NCBI RefSeq assembly: GCF_000308215.1
Contig: NZ_CAJE01000012.1
Coordinates: forward strand, 186,001-250,000
Reading direction: 5' to 3'
Length of the DNA: 64,000 nt
From: Methanomassiliicoccus luminyensis B10
Lineage (GTDB): Archaea; Thermoplasmatota; Thermoplasmata; Methanomassiliicoccales; Methanomassiliicoccaceae
The translations under genes were made by a program, and so were the position numbers. This document shows, one piece after another, positions 34,246 through 43,134 of the stretch; the stretch's first letter is position 1; the number at the start of each line of letters is the position of its first letter. The notes under the pieces are model-generated. The model did no database searches and had not been told where the DNA came from. It was given only the letters and a program-made list of their open reading frames with translations.

Positions 34246-34302
34246 ATGGAGACAAAAGAACGGAGAAAAATGAAAAACCCTGAGAATGGAGATAGATCAT
34301 GA
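34246..34302 (+). other. Possible 18-codon upstream ORF overlapping the CHRD start codon
   Basis: ATG 34246 opens METKERRKMKNPENGDRS and stops at TGA 34300-34302, which overlaps the ATG (34299) of the CHRD gene as ATGA. It lies inside the predicted leader, so it could couple or attenuate translation. Being only 18 codons, it may also be chance. Confidence 0.35.
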
Positions 34303-35375
34303 AAAAAGCAAATATCTTGGTCGTATTCGGCATCGCCCTGGCCATAGTATTGTCCGTAGCGGCGGTCTCGTACTCCGCTCAAGGTCCTTCCAACAATACC
34401 GCGGGCTCCGGCTCGGGCACCTGGCAGGACACAGCGGTGGTGCCGTTGAGCATGAACTCGCAGCTGAGCCTGGATGGCCAGGTGGACCGGAACGCGCCTT
34501 CCGGCGTCGTCATCCTGCAGATGAGCGAAGACACCGATGCGGTCAACTATCAAGTATGGGTAGCGAACATCGCTCCTCCCGACGAGGTCACCATTGACCT
34601 TGGGTCGGGGACAGCGGTCCAGCTTTACCCCGCTGGAGTCGGCCCCATTGATGATGCCTCGGGAACATTCACCGGCCTTTTGGCGATGGGCACGTTCATC
34701 AGTTCGGACCTCATAGGGCCGATGCAGGGTCAGAGCATCTCTGACTTCGTGTCAGCCCTGAAGGATGGGCGGATGAGCATAACCGCTCAAACCGCCAGCG
34801 TCCCTGATGGCGTGATAAGCGGACAGATCGACGCGAGCACCATCTGGGAGAACGCAAAGCTGGTGCCCATGCTGCCGGTGCAGAAACTGACCCCGAACTT
34901 GTTCAGTCAGTTTCTGGACCGTGTTGGGCTGGATTCGCCGCTGACCAATCCCGCCGTTACCGACGCGGTCCTCTCGAACCTCGTGGGAAAGGATATCGGC
35001 TCCATCCTGTGGAACATTCCCTGGGGTGGGGCGATGATCTCCAATGAGAACGGCGCGCTCCATTATGGCGTCTGGGCGTTCAATGTGGCCAGCGAGACAA
35101 AGGTGACCCTGAACTACGGAGACGCAAAACTGGAGGGGCCGAGCGTGGCATCGCTGTGCTCCGGTGCAGGTCCTGCCGCTGACGGCGTCGTCAGAGGGAT
35201 GGTGGCCGAAGGCTACCTGGCCGAGAGCGATCTGGTCGGACCCCTGCAGGGCCATGGCATCTCTGACCTTGTCAAGGCCATAGACTCAGGGAACATATTC
35301 ATCACCCTGGACCCGGCCCAGAGCAACGTCAAGGCGCTCAAGGCGCAGCCGTACTCCCTGGCCGAAGTGGCGTAA
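34299..35375 (+). CDS. Secreted protein with two CHRD-like domains
   Basis: 358 residues. A signal peptide (MKKANILVVFGIALAIVLSVAAVSYSA) is followed by two similar CHRD-type units. Unit 1 is about 50-175: VVPLSMNSQLSLDGQ, VNYQVWVANI, ASGTFTGLLAMGTFISSDLIGPMQGQSISDFVSALKDGRMSITAQT. Unit 2 is about 230-345: LHYGVWAFNVAS, VVRGMVAEGYLAESDLVGPLQGHGISDLVKAIDSGNIFITLD. Both share 'SDL(I/V)GP(M/L)QGxxISD(F/L)V'. The protein is exported and probably cell-surface or periplasm-like; no C-terminal anchor is seen. CHRD domains have no single established function in prokaryotes. Confidence 0.8.
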   Translation: MKKANILVVFGIALAIVLSVAAVSYSAQGPSNNTAGSGSGTWQDTAVVPLSMNSQLSLDGQVDRNAPSGVVILQMSEDTDAVNYQVWVANIAPPDEVTIDLGSGTAVQLYPAGVGPIDDASGTFTGLLAMGTFISSDLIGPMQGQSISDFVSALKDGRMSITAQTASVPDGVISGQIDASTIWENAKLVPMLPVQKLTPNLFSQFLDRVGLDSPLTNPAVTDAVLSNLVGKDIGSILWNIPWGGAMISNENGALHYGVWAFNVASETKVTLNYGDAKLEGPSVASLCSGAGPAADGVVRGMVAEGYLAESDLVGPLQGHGISDLVKAIDSGNIFITLDPAQSNVKALKAQPYSLAEVA

Positions 35376-35713
35376 ATGATCTTCCCGTGGGAACGGTCAA
35401 ACCCTTTCCCCTCTTTCTTTAATACAACGCCTTGTTAGCTGCGCCGGACCGGCGGGACCGCGTCGCATCCCGCTTATCGATCCGATGGACGGTCCATCCA
35501 GGCACAGCGTGCCCGATGAAGGGGACGCCCCCTGGATCGAGGCTCGGCCGTCTGGAAGCAAGGGCCGGCAAGCACGCCCCTCCGCCAAGGATCGCGAAGA
35601 TGATGGCCCAACGTCCAAGCACATTGTCCACGTCCATTTTTATTTGTAAGAGCGAAGCCTCTGAGAGGGGACAAGCGTAAGAGCGATATGGCCCCTGCTC
35701 CAATAGTAACGTC
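35376..35713. other. Intergenic region before the hemerythrin-PAS gene
   Basis: A pyrimidine tract at 35400-35423 probably ends the CHRD transcript. A TATA-like ATTTTTATTTG lies at about 35635-35645. On the minus strand a 72-codon frame (35419-35637) with a hydrophobic start is open, but its arginine-rich tail and lack of a properly spaced promoter make it doubtful. Confidence 0.4.
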
Positions 35714-36934
35714 ATGTACCAGGACCTGATGAGATTGGATGACGACCCCAAAGTGCGGGTCAAGGCCATTCTGGGCTCGCTTGATAAACGAAAAAGCCCA
35801 GATGAGATGGAGGGCCCGCTGCGCGAGCTCCTTGAAAATATCGACCCCTTCGAGCTCGACAGGGCCGAGGAGGAGCTCATTGATGATGGCGTCACCCTCG
35901 ATGACATCAAGCATATTTGCGACGCCCACTCCCGGGCCATTACCGAGGTGACGGAGGCCCAGGAGAACTTCCTCGAGCTGCCCGGGCACCCCATCTACAC
36001 GCTGATGGAGGAGCATCTCAACATCCTCCGGTTCGTGGAGGGCCTCCGGGCCTCGGCCCGCGCCATCAGGGAGGACGACGGGGACATGGGTGACAACACG
36101 ACACTGTCGGAGTTCGGGCCGTTCATGAAGGAATCGCAGAAGCACTTCCAGAGGGAAGAGGACGTCCTGTTCCCGCTGCTCGAAAGGCACAGGATGATGA
36201 GGGCGCCGGCGGCGCTGTGGTCCGAGCACGACGTGCTGAGGTCCAAGGAAAAGGAGATCAGCCAGCTCATAGCCAAGCGGGGCTCCATGAGGAGCGAGGA
36301 CTTCGCTCCCGCCTTCGAGTGCAGGGTAGCCCAGCTCCTCAGCCTCCTCAACGCCCACTTCTACAAGGAGAACCATGAGCTGTTCCCCATGGCCATCAAG
36401 TCCCTGGACGCCCACGAGTGGAACGATGCCAAGAAGCAGTTCGACGAGATCGGATGCGGCGGACCCGTCCCCCGGCACGGCACCGTAGGGTTTACTAGCG
36501 CGGAAGTCCCAACCTCTCAGATAGTAGAGGAGATATCCATGCCGACCGGGAACTTGACCTCTGAGGAGCTGGAAATGATAATGGACCGACTGCCGATGGA
36601 CCTGACCTACGTGGACAAGGACGACAAGGTAAGGTTCTTCACCACGTCCCCGGACCGCATATTCGGGAGGACGCCCGCCGTCATAGGACGTAAGGTCCAG
36701 GACTGCCATCCCCAGAAGAGCGTGCACGTGGTACAGCAGATACTCGACGACTTCAAGGCCGGGAAGCGCGACCAGGCGGAGTTCTGGATCGACATGGGCG
36801 GGAAGACCGTCTACATCCGGTACCTCGCGCTCAAGGACAAGCAGGGGAAGTACCAGGGCGTTCTTGAGGTCACTCAGGACATCACCCGTCCGCGGGAGCT
36901 GCAGGGCGAGAGGCGTCTGTTGGGCGAGAAATAG
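35714..36934 (+). CDS. DUF438-hemerythrin-PAS sensor protein
   Basis: 406 residues with three parts. About 15-80 is DUF438 (LLENIDPFELDRAEEELIDDGVTLDDIKHICDAHS). About 92-235 is a hemerythrin HHE domain with histidines and acids spaced as ligands (HPIYTLMEEHLNIL, HFQREEDVLFPLLERH, SEHDVLRSKEKEI, HFYKENHELFPMA). About 275-395 is a PAS domain (MDRLPMDLTYVDKDDKVRFFTTSPDRIFGRTPAVIGRKVQDCHPQKS, FWIDMGGKTVYIRYLALKD). The combination is a recurring soluble sensor, probably for oxygen, NO or redox through the di-iron site. No kinase or DNA-binding output is attached, so its partner is unknown. Confidence 0.9.
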   Translation: MYQDLMRLDDDPKVRVKAILGSLDKRKSPDEMEGPLRELLENIDPFELDRAEEELIDDGVTLDDIKHICDAHSRAITEVTEAQENFLELPGHPIYTLMEEHLNILRFVEGLRASARAIREDDGDMGDNTTLSEFGPFMKESQKHFQREEDVLFPLLERHRMMRAPAALWSEHDVLRSKEKEISQLIAKRGSMRSEDFAPAFECRVAQLLSLLNAHFYKENHELFPMAIKSLDAHEWNDAKKQFDEIGCGGPVPRHGTVGFTSAEVPTSQIVEEISMPTGNLTSEELEMIMDRLPMDLTYVDKDDKVRFFTTSPDRIFGRTPAVIGRKVQDCHPQKSVHVVQQILDDFKAGKRDQAEFWIDMGGKTVYIRYLALKDKQGKYQGVLEVTQDITRPRELQGERRLLGEK

Positions 36935-36993
36935 AAGGGTGGTTCGGGCCTCCCAGGGGAGGCTTTTTATCGCTCCTCGGCATTGTAAACGGC

Positions 36994-38406
36994 GTGAGCG
37001 AGGATTGGACCGAGGTCTACCGCCCCCGCGACCTCAGCGAAGTGGTGGGCAACCCCAAAGCGGTCGAGCAGCTGAAGGCCTGGGCGGACGCCTGGGAGGG
37101 CGGTCGCCCTGCCAGGAAGGCCGCGGTCCTCATCGGCACCCCGGGGACGGGGAAGACCAGCGCCGCGCTCGCCCTGGCGGCCGAATACAAATGGGACGTG
37201 GTGGAGATGAACGCCTCGGACCAGCGCAATGCCGACGCCATCAGGGGCATCGCGCTGAGGGGCGCTCTCGGTCAGACCTTCTCGAGCACCGGTGAGTTCC
37301 TCTCCACCAAGGAAGGCAAGCTCAAGCTCATCATACTCGACGAAGCGGACAACATCAGCGGCCAGGAGGATAGGGGCGGGGTTCCGGCAATGGCCGAGCT
37401 GATACGCTCCACCAAGCAGCCGGTGATACTCATAGTCAACGACTGGTACTCCCTGTCCCGGAAGAGCTCGGCACTGAAGACCGAAACGGAGCAGATCAAG
37501 TTCGCCACCATTCGGTCCGTTACCGTGCGCGGGGTGCTCCGAAAGATCGCCCGGGACCGGGGGGTCCGCATCTCCGACCGCGCGCTGGAGCTGCTGGCCG
37601 AAAAGTCCAAGGGGGACCTCCGCTCGGCCATCCGGGACCTGCAGGCCGTCGCCACGGGGGTGGAGGAGGTGAACGAGAGCAGCGTCATGGCGGTGGACTC
37701 CCGCGACGTGGAGAAGAACATGAACTCGGCCCTGGACGACGTCCTGAAGCACCGGGACCCCGCCCAGGCCCGCCGGTCCCTCGGACTGGTGGACGAGACC
37801 CCCGACACCAAGCTCCTGTGGATCGAGGAGAACCTGCCGCTGGTATACCGGGATCGCCTGGACCTCTACCACGGCATGGACCGGGCGGCCAGGGCCAGCT
37901 CGTTCCTGGGGCGGGTGTACCGCCGCCAGTACTTTGGGTTCTGGTCCTATGCCAGCGACCTGATGTCGTACGGAGTGTGCGCCGCCAAGCAGAGGGAGTA
38001 CCACGGGTTCATGAGGTACAGCTTCCCCCAGTACCTGATGAGGATGTCCCGCAGCAAGAGCAACAGGACGCTTCAGACCAACATCGCCCTGAAGCTGGGG
38101 GCGGAAACGCACCTGAGCGCGCACCAGGTGCGCCAGGATGTCCTCCCGTACTTCCGGGCAATATATCAGAACGACAAGGACTTCCGGCTGAGGATGACCA
38201 TCGACCTTCAGCTGGAAGAGGATGAGGTCTCCTACCTGATGGGGGACAAGGTGGACTCCGCCGTGGTGAAGCTGGTGATGAACGAGGTGAAGAAGGCCCT
38301 GGAGCCGAAGGAAGCTCCCAAGCAGGGGACGGCCAAGGCCGAGCGATCCCCGGAGCAGAAGGCGGCGAAGCCGCAGCCGGCGCCGTCCCAGCGCACCTTG
38401 TTCTAG
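36994..38406 (+). CDS. rfcL: Replication factor C large subunit
   Basis: 470 residues. The AAA+ clamp-loader large subunit that opens PCNA on primed DNA: WTEVYRPRDLSEVVGN, Walker A IGTPGTGKTSAALALA (47-61), NASDQRN, Walker B LIILDEADNI, sensor regions, and a C-terminal collar with a lysine-rich tail ending QRTLF, a short PCNA-binding motif. Start GTG 36994 has TTTTTAT centred about 26 nt upstream (leaderless). The stop is one base before the TYW1 start, suggesting co-transcription. Confidence 0.95.
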   Translation: MSEDWTEVYRPRDLSEVVGNPKAVEQLKAWADAWEGGRPARKAAVLIGTPGTGKTSAALALAAEYKWDVVEMNASDQRNADAIRGIALRGALGQTFSSTGEFLSTKEGKLKLIILDEADNISGQEDRGGVPAMAELIRSTKQPVILIVNDWYSLSRKSSALKTETEQIKFATIRSVTVRGVLRKIARDRGVRISDRALELLAEKSKGDLRSAIRDLQAVATGVEEVNESSVMAVDSRDVEKNMNSALDDVLKHRDPAQARRSLGLVDETPDTKLLWIEENLPLVYRDRLDLYHGMDRAARASSFLGRVYRRQYFGFWSYASDLMSYGVCAAKQREYHGFMRYSFPQYLMRMSRSKSNRTLQTNIALKLGAETHLSAHQVRQDVLPYFRAIYQNDKDFRLRMTIDLQLEEDEVSYLMGDKVDSAVVKLVMNEVKKALEPKEAPKQGTAKAERSPEQKAAKPQPAPSQRTLF

Positions 38407-38407
38407 G

Positions 38408-39364
38408 ATGTTGATCATGGCCTCTGACCCCTCTTCCGATGTCTCCAGGGTGCTGGAAAGGCAGCAGTACAAGATGCACGGATCCCACTCCGCGGTCAAG
38501 CTGTGCCACTGGGTGCAGCAGAGCCTGCTGAAGGGGCGGCCCTGCTACAAGCAGGAGTTCTACGGCATCAGGTCGCACCGCTGCCTGCAGATGACCCCGG
38601 TGGTCAATCAGTGCACGCACAACTGCCTGTTCTGCTGGCGGGTGCAGGGCTTCGAGGCCCAGAATGTGGAATGGAAGGGCCCGGAGGAGATACTGGACGC
38701 CTGCATGGCCGAGCAGAGGAAGCTGGTGTCCGGCTTCGGCGGGGACCCCCGTTGCTCCAAGGAGCAATGGAAGGAGTCCCGGGAGCCCAAGCATGTCGCC
38801 ATCTCGCTATCGGGCGAGCCGACCATGTATCCCCGCTTGGGGGAGTTCATCGAGATCTGCCATCGCAGGGGCATGACCACCTTCCTGGTCACGAATGGCA
38901 CTCTGCCGGAGGTTTTGGAGAAGCTCGACCCTCTGCCGACGCAGCTGTACGTAACGGTGGCGGCGCCCAACGAGGAGGTGTACAAGAGGCTTTGCGTTCC
39001 TCGCATCCCCGACGGCTGGGAGAAGCTGCGCAGGACGCTGGAGCTGTTCCCCTCACTGGGGACCAGAACGGTCGTCCGCCACACCCTGGTCAACGGGTGG
39101 AACGTGGGCTGGGAGGATGAGTACGCCAAGCTCGACGCCATTGCCGACCCCATGTTCATCGAGCCGAAGGGCTACGTGTTCGTCGGGGATTCCAGACGCC
39201 GAATGACCATCGACAACATGCCCTCCCCCGCCATGGTGGCGGAGTTCGGACGGAGATTGGGCGACCGCCTGGGGATGGAGCTCCTGATGGAAAGACCGGA
39301 CAGCCGGGTGGCTTTGCTCGGAGGGAAGGGCGCCCAGGTGAAGATCCCCGGCCTGGACGAATGA
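38408..39364 (+). CDS. taw1: tRNA 4-demethylwyosine synthase (radical SAM TYW1/Taw1)
   Basis: 318 residues. A radical SAM enzyme that condenses N1-methylguanosine-37 of tRNA-Phe with pyruvate to give 4-demethylwyosine, the first tricyclic step to wyosine. Seen: KLCHWVQQSL, CYKQEFYGIRSHRCLQMTP, the SAM cluster motif CTHNCLFCWR, ISLSGEPTMYPRLGEFIEICHRRGMTTFLVTNGT, and IEPKGYVFVGDSRRRM. It lacks the flavodoxin domain of eukaryotic TYW1, as in other archaea. It sits one base after rfcL. Confidence 0.94.
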   Translation: MLIMASDPSSDVSRVLERQQYKMHGSHSAVKLCHWVQQSLLKGRPCYKQEFYGIRSHRCLQMTPVVNQCTHNCLFCWRVQGFEAQNVEWKGPEEILDACMAEQRKLVSGFGGDPRCSKEQWKESREPKHVAISLSGEPTMYPRLGEFIEICHRRGMTTFLVTNGTLPEVLEKLDPLPTQLYVTVAAPNEEVYKRLCVPRIPDGWEKLRRTLELFPSLGTRTVVRHTLVNGWNVGWEDEYAKLDAIADPMFIEPKGYVFVGDSRRRMTIDNMPSPAMVAEFGRRLGDRLGMELLMERPDSRVALLGGKGAQVKIPGLDE

Positions 39365-39383
39365 TCCCGTCAGCTCGTCAGAT

Positions 39384-39400
39384 ATTAAAAGAAAAAGATG
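39384..39400 (-). terminator. Oligo-T transcript end of aCPSF1
   Basis: Read on the minus strand, CATCTTTTTCTTTTAATATC lies about 45 nt after the aCPSF1 stop; no strong stem precedes it. Confidence 0.45.
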
Positions 39401-39445
39401 AAGCAGCGGGCTCGCGCCCGCCGTTGGCCCTCGGTCCCGGCCGGA

Positions 39446-41356
39446 TCACTTCATCCGGATGGTCTCGAGGTTCATGGGGGCCCTGGTCTCCACGTTGAAC
39501 TTCTTGTAGATGGAGGACGCCAGGTCGGAGCACTTGTGCTCCTCCCCGTGGCCGATGACGATCCTTTCCGGCTTGGGATCTAGGGAGGCGATGTACGCCA
39601 TGAGCTGGCGGCGGTCGGAGTGGCCCGAGAAACCTTCCGCGGTCTCCACGTCCATCTTCATCTTGACCGTCACGGGCTTGCCGCGCTCGCTGAGAGTAAG
39701 CTCGGACCAGCCCCTCTGGATCTTGCTGCCCAGGGTCCCCTCGGCATTGTAGCCGACGAACACCAGGCAGTTCTTGGGGTCGTCCGCCCAGGCCTTCAGA
39801 TACTCAAGAACGGGTCCGCCGTTCATCATGCCGCTGGTCGACAGGACGATGCACGGCTCCACGTCATGGCAGATGCGTTCCCTCATGTCCTGGGTCTCCA
39901 CCCTCTTGAAGTTCTGTGACAAGAAAGGATTCTGCCCCATCTGGAAGATCTGGGTGCGCAGCTGGGAGTTGAGGTACTCCGGGTACGCGGTGTGAATGGC
40001 GGTGGCCTCCCATATCATGCCGTCAAGGTAGATGGGCACATTGGGCAGCTTGCCCGTCCGGATCAGCTCCTCGAGAACGAGCATGACCTCCTGGGAACGC
40101 CCGACCGCGAACACCGGGATGAGGATCTTGCCGTTGCGGGCGAGAACGCGCTCGCAGACGGCCTTCAGGGTATTGCCCGCGTCGATACGGGACGGCTGAA
40201 CGTCCCTGTACCCGCCGTACGTCGCCTCCATCACCAGGGTCTCCAGCCTGGGGAACTTGTTGACGGTGGCGTTGAACAGCCAGGTCCGCTCGAACTTCAT
40301 ATCGCCGGTGAAGGCGATGTTGTACAGCCCATCCCCGATGTGGAAGTGGCAGACCGCCGAGCCGAGGATGTGGCCGGCGTTCTGGAACGTCAGCCTCATG
40401 TCCGGCGCGATGTCGGTGGTCTCTCCATATTTCAGGGGTATGCAGTGCGCCACCACCTCGCGGACGTGCGAGGACTCGTACGGAGCTTTCTTCCCTTCGC
40501 CGTAGGACACCTTGATCCCGTCCAGCTGCATCAGGGACATCAGGTCCCTGGTGGGCGGGGTGCAGTACACCGGGCCGTCGTAGCCGTACTTGTAAAGCGC
40601 GGGCAGGAGGGCACAGTGATCCATATGGGCGTGGGTGATGACCACCGCGTCCAGCGCGTCCAGCGGCTGGATCTCGGGGGCGTTGAAGTATGGGGTGCCG
40701 CCGTCCTTGTCGGAGGGGTCGATCCCGCAGTCGATGAGCACCTTGGACTCCCTGGTGGACAGCAGCGTGGCGCTCCTGCCCACCTCCCTGTACCCGCCCA
40801 GGGCGGTCATGCGGATCCACGACTCGCCCTCGATGCGCGGCCTTGCCAGCCTGCGCCCGACCTTCTTCAGGAACACCTTCCTGTCATCGGATATCGTCCG
40901 CAGGTAGGCGCGGATGTCCGAGACGGTCTTGGACGGCAGAGGGGGAGCGCGAACGACCTTCGGCGCCCAGCCCACCTCTTTCTTGATCTCGTTGAGGATG
41001 CTGCCGTGCTTGCCTATGACCAGGCCGGGAGCGATCGCCTCGATGGTCACCTCCCCGGTGTCGTCCTCGAAGTAGATATCGGTGATCTGCGCTTCCTCGG
41101 GAATTATCTCCCTGATGCGCTTCTCCACCGTCTCCGGGTTGGCCAGCATGGACGGGTCAGGGCGGATCGCCACTCTCCGGCGAAGTCCCTGAGCCAGCTG
41201 CCTCACTATGTCGTTGTTGGAGGCGAACTTCTCCATGTCCTTAGTATAAATGACGACGACGGGGCCCTCGAACTCGATGGCCGCGATGTTCACATCGGAA
41301 GGCGCGATCTTCCGGATCTGTTCCCTTGCATCCTCTAGAACTCTCTCTGCGCTCAT
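39446..41356 (-). CDS. aCPSF1/FttA KH-domain beta-CASP ribonuclease (transcription termination factor)
   Basis: 636 residues from ATG 41356 (MSAERVLEDAREQIRKIAP). Two N-terminal KH-type domains (about 1-135, with VIGKHGSILNEIKKEVGW) precede a metallo-beta-lactamase core with ITHAHMDHCALLP, NAGHILGSAVCHF, TGDMKFERTWL and the beta-CASP motifs (MEATYGGYRD, VFAVGRSQEVMLVLEEL, STSGMMNGGP, GFSGHSDRRQLMAYI, VIGHGEEHKC). This family cleaves nascent RNA and terminates transcription in archaea. Minus-strand TTAAAATATA at 41371-41380 fits a near-leaderless transcript. The Val start further upstream is unlikely. Confidence 0.95.
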   Translation of the reverse strand: MSAERVLEDAREQIRKIAPSDVNIAAIEFEGPVVVIYTKDMEKFASNNDIVRQLAQGLRRRVAIRPDPSMLANPETVEKRIREIIPEEAQITDIYFEDDTGEVTIEAIAPGLVIGKHGSILNEIKKEVGWAPKVVRAPPLPSKTVSDIRAYLRTISDDRKVFLKKVGRRLARPRIEGESWIRMTALGGYREVGRSATLLSTRESKVLIDCGIDPSDKDGGTPYFNAPEIQPLDALDAVVITHAHMDHCALLPALYKYGYDGPVYCTPPTRDLMSLMQLDGIKVSYGEGKKAPYESSHVREVVAHCIPLKYGETTDIAPDMRLTFQNAGHILGSAVCHFHIGDGLYNIAFTGDMKFERTWLFNATVNKFPRLETLVMEATYGGYRDVQPSRIDAGNTLKAVCERVLARNGKILIPVFAVGRSQEVMLVLEELIRTGKLPNVPIYLDGMIWEATAIHTAYPEYLNSQLRTQIFQMGQNPFLSQNFKRVETQDMRERICHDVEPCIVLSTSGMMNGGPVLEYLKAWADDPKNCLVFVGYNAEGTLGSKIQRGWSELTLSERGKPVTVKMKMDVETAEGFSGHSDRRQLMAYIASLDPKPERIVIGHGEEHKCSDLASSIYKKFNVETRAPMNLETIRMK

Positions 41357-41430
41357 TACAATTCCCACGTTATATTTTAAACCAGATTATTGGATAATAG
41401 GAAAGATGGATTGGGAAGGGGTTTGAAGGA

Positions 41431-42093
41431 TCAGTGGTGTTTGGCGAACCCTATCAGAAGGCCTATTTCCTGGGCCTTCTCCAGAGCTTCCTCGGGGGTC
41501 AGCTCCCTGAACCCGTCCTTGTTGATGACCGAGACAGCGTAGCCGTCGCCACTGGCGGAGTCCCTCCTCATGGCGGCGTTCAGGGCACGGATGGCCAGGT
41601 TCACGGCCTCGTCCTCGCCCATCTCCCTCTTGAACCCGTCCTCCAGGACACCGTAGGCGAACGATGAGCCGGAGCCGATGGAGACATACTCGTCCCTGAT
41701 GGAGCCGCCTGCGGAGTCCAGGGCGAACACGTGCCCGCCGGCGTTGTCGAGGCCTCCCATGATCAGGCCTACATAGTAGAACCCGTAGGATCCGCCCCCG
41801 CCCCTCATGATGTTGGCCAGCAAAGTAGCTGCGGAGTTGACGGTCATGGGGGTGCCCTTCTTGAGCTTGTACAGTTCCACCTCCGCCTTGAAGTAGCGGG
41901 CGAGGATCTGGGCGTCACCAACCAGGCCAGCGACGGTAAGCCCAAGGTTCTTGTCGATCTTGAACAGTTTCTGTACTTCCTTGTGGGCGATGACGTTGCC
42001 CATAGTGGCACGATGCTCGGTCGCCATCACGACGCCGTCCTTGTATACAACGCCGATGGTGGTGGTTCCCGTCTTAAGTTCATTATTTGCCAT
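41431..42093 (-). CDS. psmB: 20S proteasome beta subunit
   Basis: 220 residues from ATG 42093. The short propeptide MANNELKTG precedes the catalytic threonine in TTTIGVVYKDGVVMATEHRATMG; autocleavage falls between Gly and Thr. Further motifs: LTVAGLVGDAQILAR, GSGSSFAYGVLEDGF, RDSASGDGYAVSVINKDG. It forms the proteolytic inner rings with alpha subunits, which are not encoded here. GAGGTTGATC is the ribosome site, and minus-strand AAATTTATA near 42160-42168 is the TATA box. Confidence 0.96.
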   Translation of the reverse strand: MANNELKTGTTTIGVVYKDGVVMATEHRATMGNVIAHKEVQKLFKIDKNLGLTVAGLVGDAQILARYFKAEVELYKLKKGTPMTVNSAATLLANIMRGGGGSYGFYYVGLIMGGLDNAGGHVFALDSAGGSIRDEYVSIGSGSSFAYGVLEDGFKREMGEDEAVNLAIRALNAAMRRDSASGDGYAVSVINKDGFRELTPEEALEKAQEIGLLIGFAKHH

Positions 42094-42180
42094 AGTGATC
42101 AACCTCAAAAGCGGTTAAAAGGGGGTTTCTTCTCCATCCTCTCTAATGAGGGCGGCCGTATATAAATTTTAGCTTAAGAC

Positions 42181-42525
42181 TGGCCCTGAATTATATTAGA
42201 AATATTGAGCCAGATTATATGATTATCGCTCTGGACATCGTTCCGTGATAACGTCCCTGGCGGCCCGGGGCGCTGCGGAAAACGCGCCCTGCAGGTGCCT
42301 TCCGTAATAGATGTCGCCAGGTACGACCAGTTGCCATGTCGATGTCGGATTTCTTAACAATAGATTTATGTGCTTTCCTGTCGATTATGCTCAACGGGAC
42401 AGGTAGCGTGTAAGACCACTCCAGATACACGCACTCACTACATACCGTGTGCTCCTAAATGGAAATACGGGTGGCCTCGCGTCAGGACCTACCGTGCCTG
42501 CCTGTCTCGCCTTTTTCTCTATTCC
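42181..42525. other. Intergenic region of mixed composition
   Basis: About 345 bases, less GC-rich than its surroundings, upstream of psmB. A 71-codon minus-strand frame (42215-42430) is open but shows no protein-like pattern. No tRNA or other structured RNA was recognised. Confidence 0.4.
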
Positions 42526-43047
42526 TCATTGACCATCGGTCTCGACGCTCAGGAACGCGTCGGCCACGTGGGCCAGGAAGTAGGAGGCGGCCCCGCCTCC
42601 CAGCATGCCCGTGAGCAGCCTCACTATGTTGCTCGACTCGTAGTCCGTCACCAGCTGCACCCCTCCATCCAGCAGGATCGGCGCCGCCAGGAGGATCAGG
42701 GCGAGCCAGCTGAAGCGCGGCCTCAGTGCGATGATCAGGGCCATTCCTGCGGCCAGGCCGATGAACAGGCCGATGTCCCGGGCGCAGAACGGCATCTCGT
42801 TGCCGTTCAGGAAGAACGACCTCTCTGCGATCTGGTGGCAGTTGAGGTCCCCAAAGAGGTACACGCCTGCGGCCAGGGGGTTCATGTTCGCGATCTGGTC
42901 GCCGTTGTCCTCCTTGCCGACAACCCCGGAGAGGTCGGTGACGCTGCCGTGCGGCAGAGTGAACGGGGCGATCAGGACCACCAGGAGCAGGGCTGAGAAC
43001 AATATCAGCATGCCGACCTTGGTCTTCAACGCCAGGTCCCGGACCAC
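42526..43047 (-). CDS. DUF2085 membrane protein
   Basis: About 173 residues. The first helix (LKTKVGMLILFSALLLVVLIAPF) is followed by the family signature GDLNCHQIAERSFFLNGNEMPFCARDIGLFIGLAAGM, whose Cys/His residues suggest metal or haem binding, and two further helix groups (RFSWLALILLAAPILLDGGVQL; LLTGMLGGGAASYFLAHV). The frame is open to 43281, but that extension antisenses fmdE. A shared TATA at 43106-43113 predicts a minus-strand start near 43083, making GTG 43047 the first usable codon; ATG 43011 is possible. Confidence 0.8.
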   Translation of the reverse strand: MVRDLALKTKVGMLILFSALLLVVLIAPFTLPHGSVTDLSGVVGKEDNGDQIANMNPLAAGVYLFGDLNCHQIAERSFFLNGNEMPFCARDIGLFIGLAAGMALIIALRPRFSWLALILLAAPILLDGGVQLVTDYESSNIVRLLTGMLGGGAASYFLAHVADAFLSVETDGQ

Positions 43048-43105
43048 AATGCAGGGACGCCGCCCTGCTACATAACGGTTTCCGACAATGGGCGATGGGA
43101 AACGA

Positions 43106-43113
43106 CTTAATTC
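43106..43113. promoter_or_regulatory. Shared TATA region between divergent DUF2085 and fmdE genes
   Basis: CTTAATTC is centred 26 nt upstream of ATG 43135 on the plus strand and reads GAATTAAG on the minus strand toward DUF2085. The fmdE transcript is predicted leaderless. Confidence 0.5.
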
Positions 43114-43134
43114 AAGAAGCGCTGTCGCCGGAGC

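Noticed and set aside
35420-35450. Sequence resembling an integron attC core (AACGCCTTGTTAG)
   Set aside because: No paired second half, no integrase and no cassette structure nearby.
35419-35637. 72-codon minus-strand frame with a hydrophobic start
   Set aside because: Kept only as a note: basic, low-complexity tail and no TATA box at workable spacing.
42215-42430. 71-codon minus-strand frame upstream of psmB
   Set aside because: No structural or compositional signature of a protein and no start signals.
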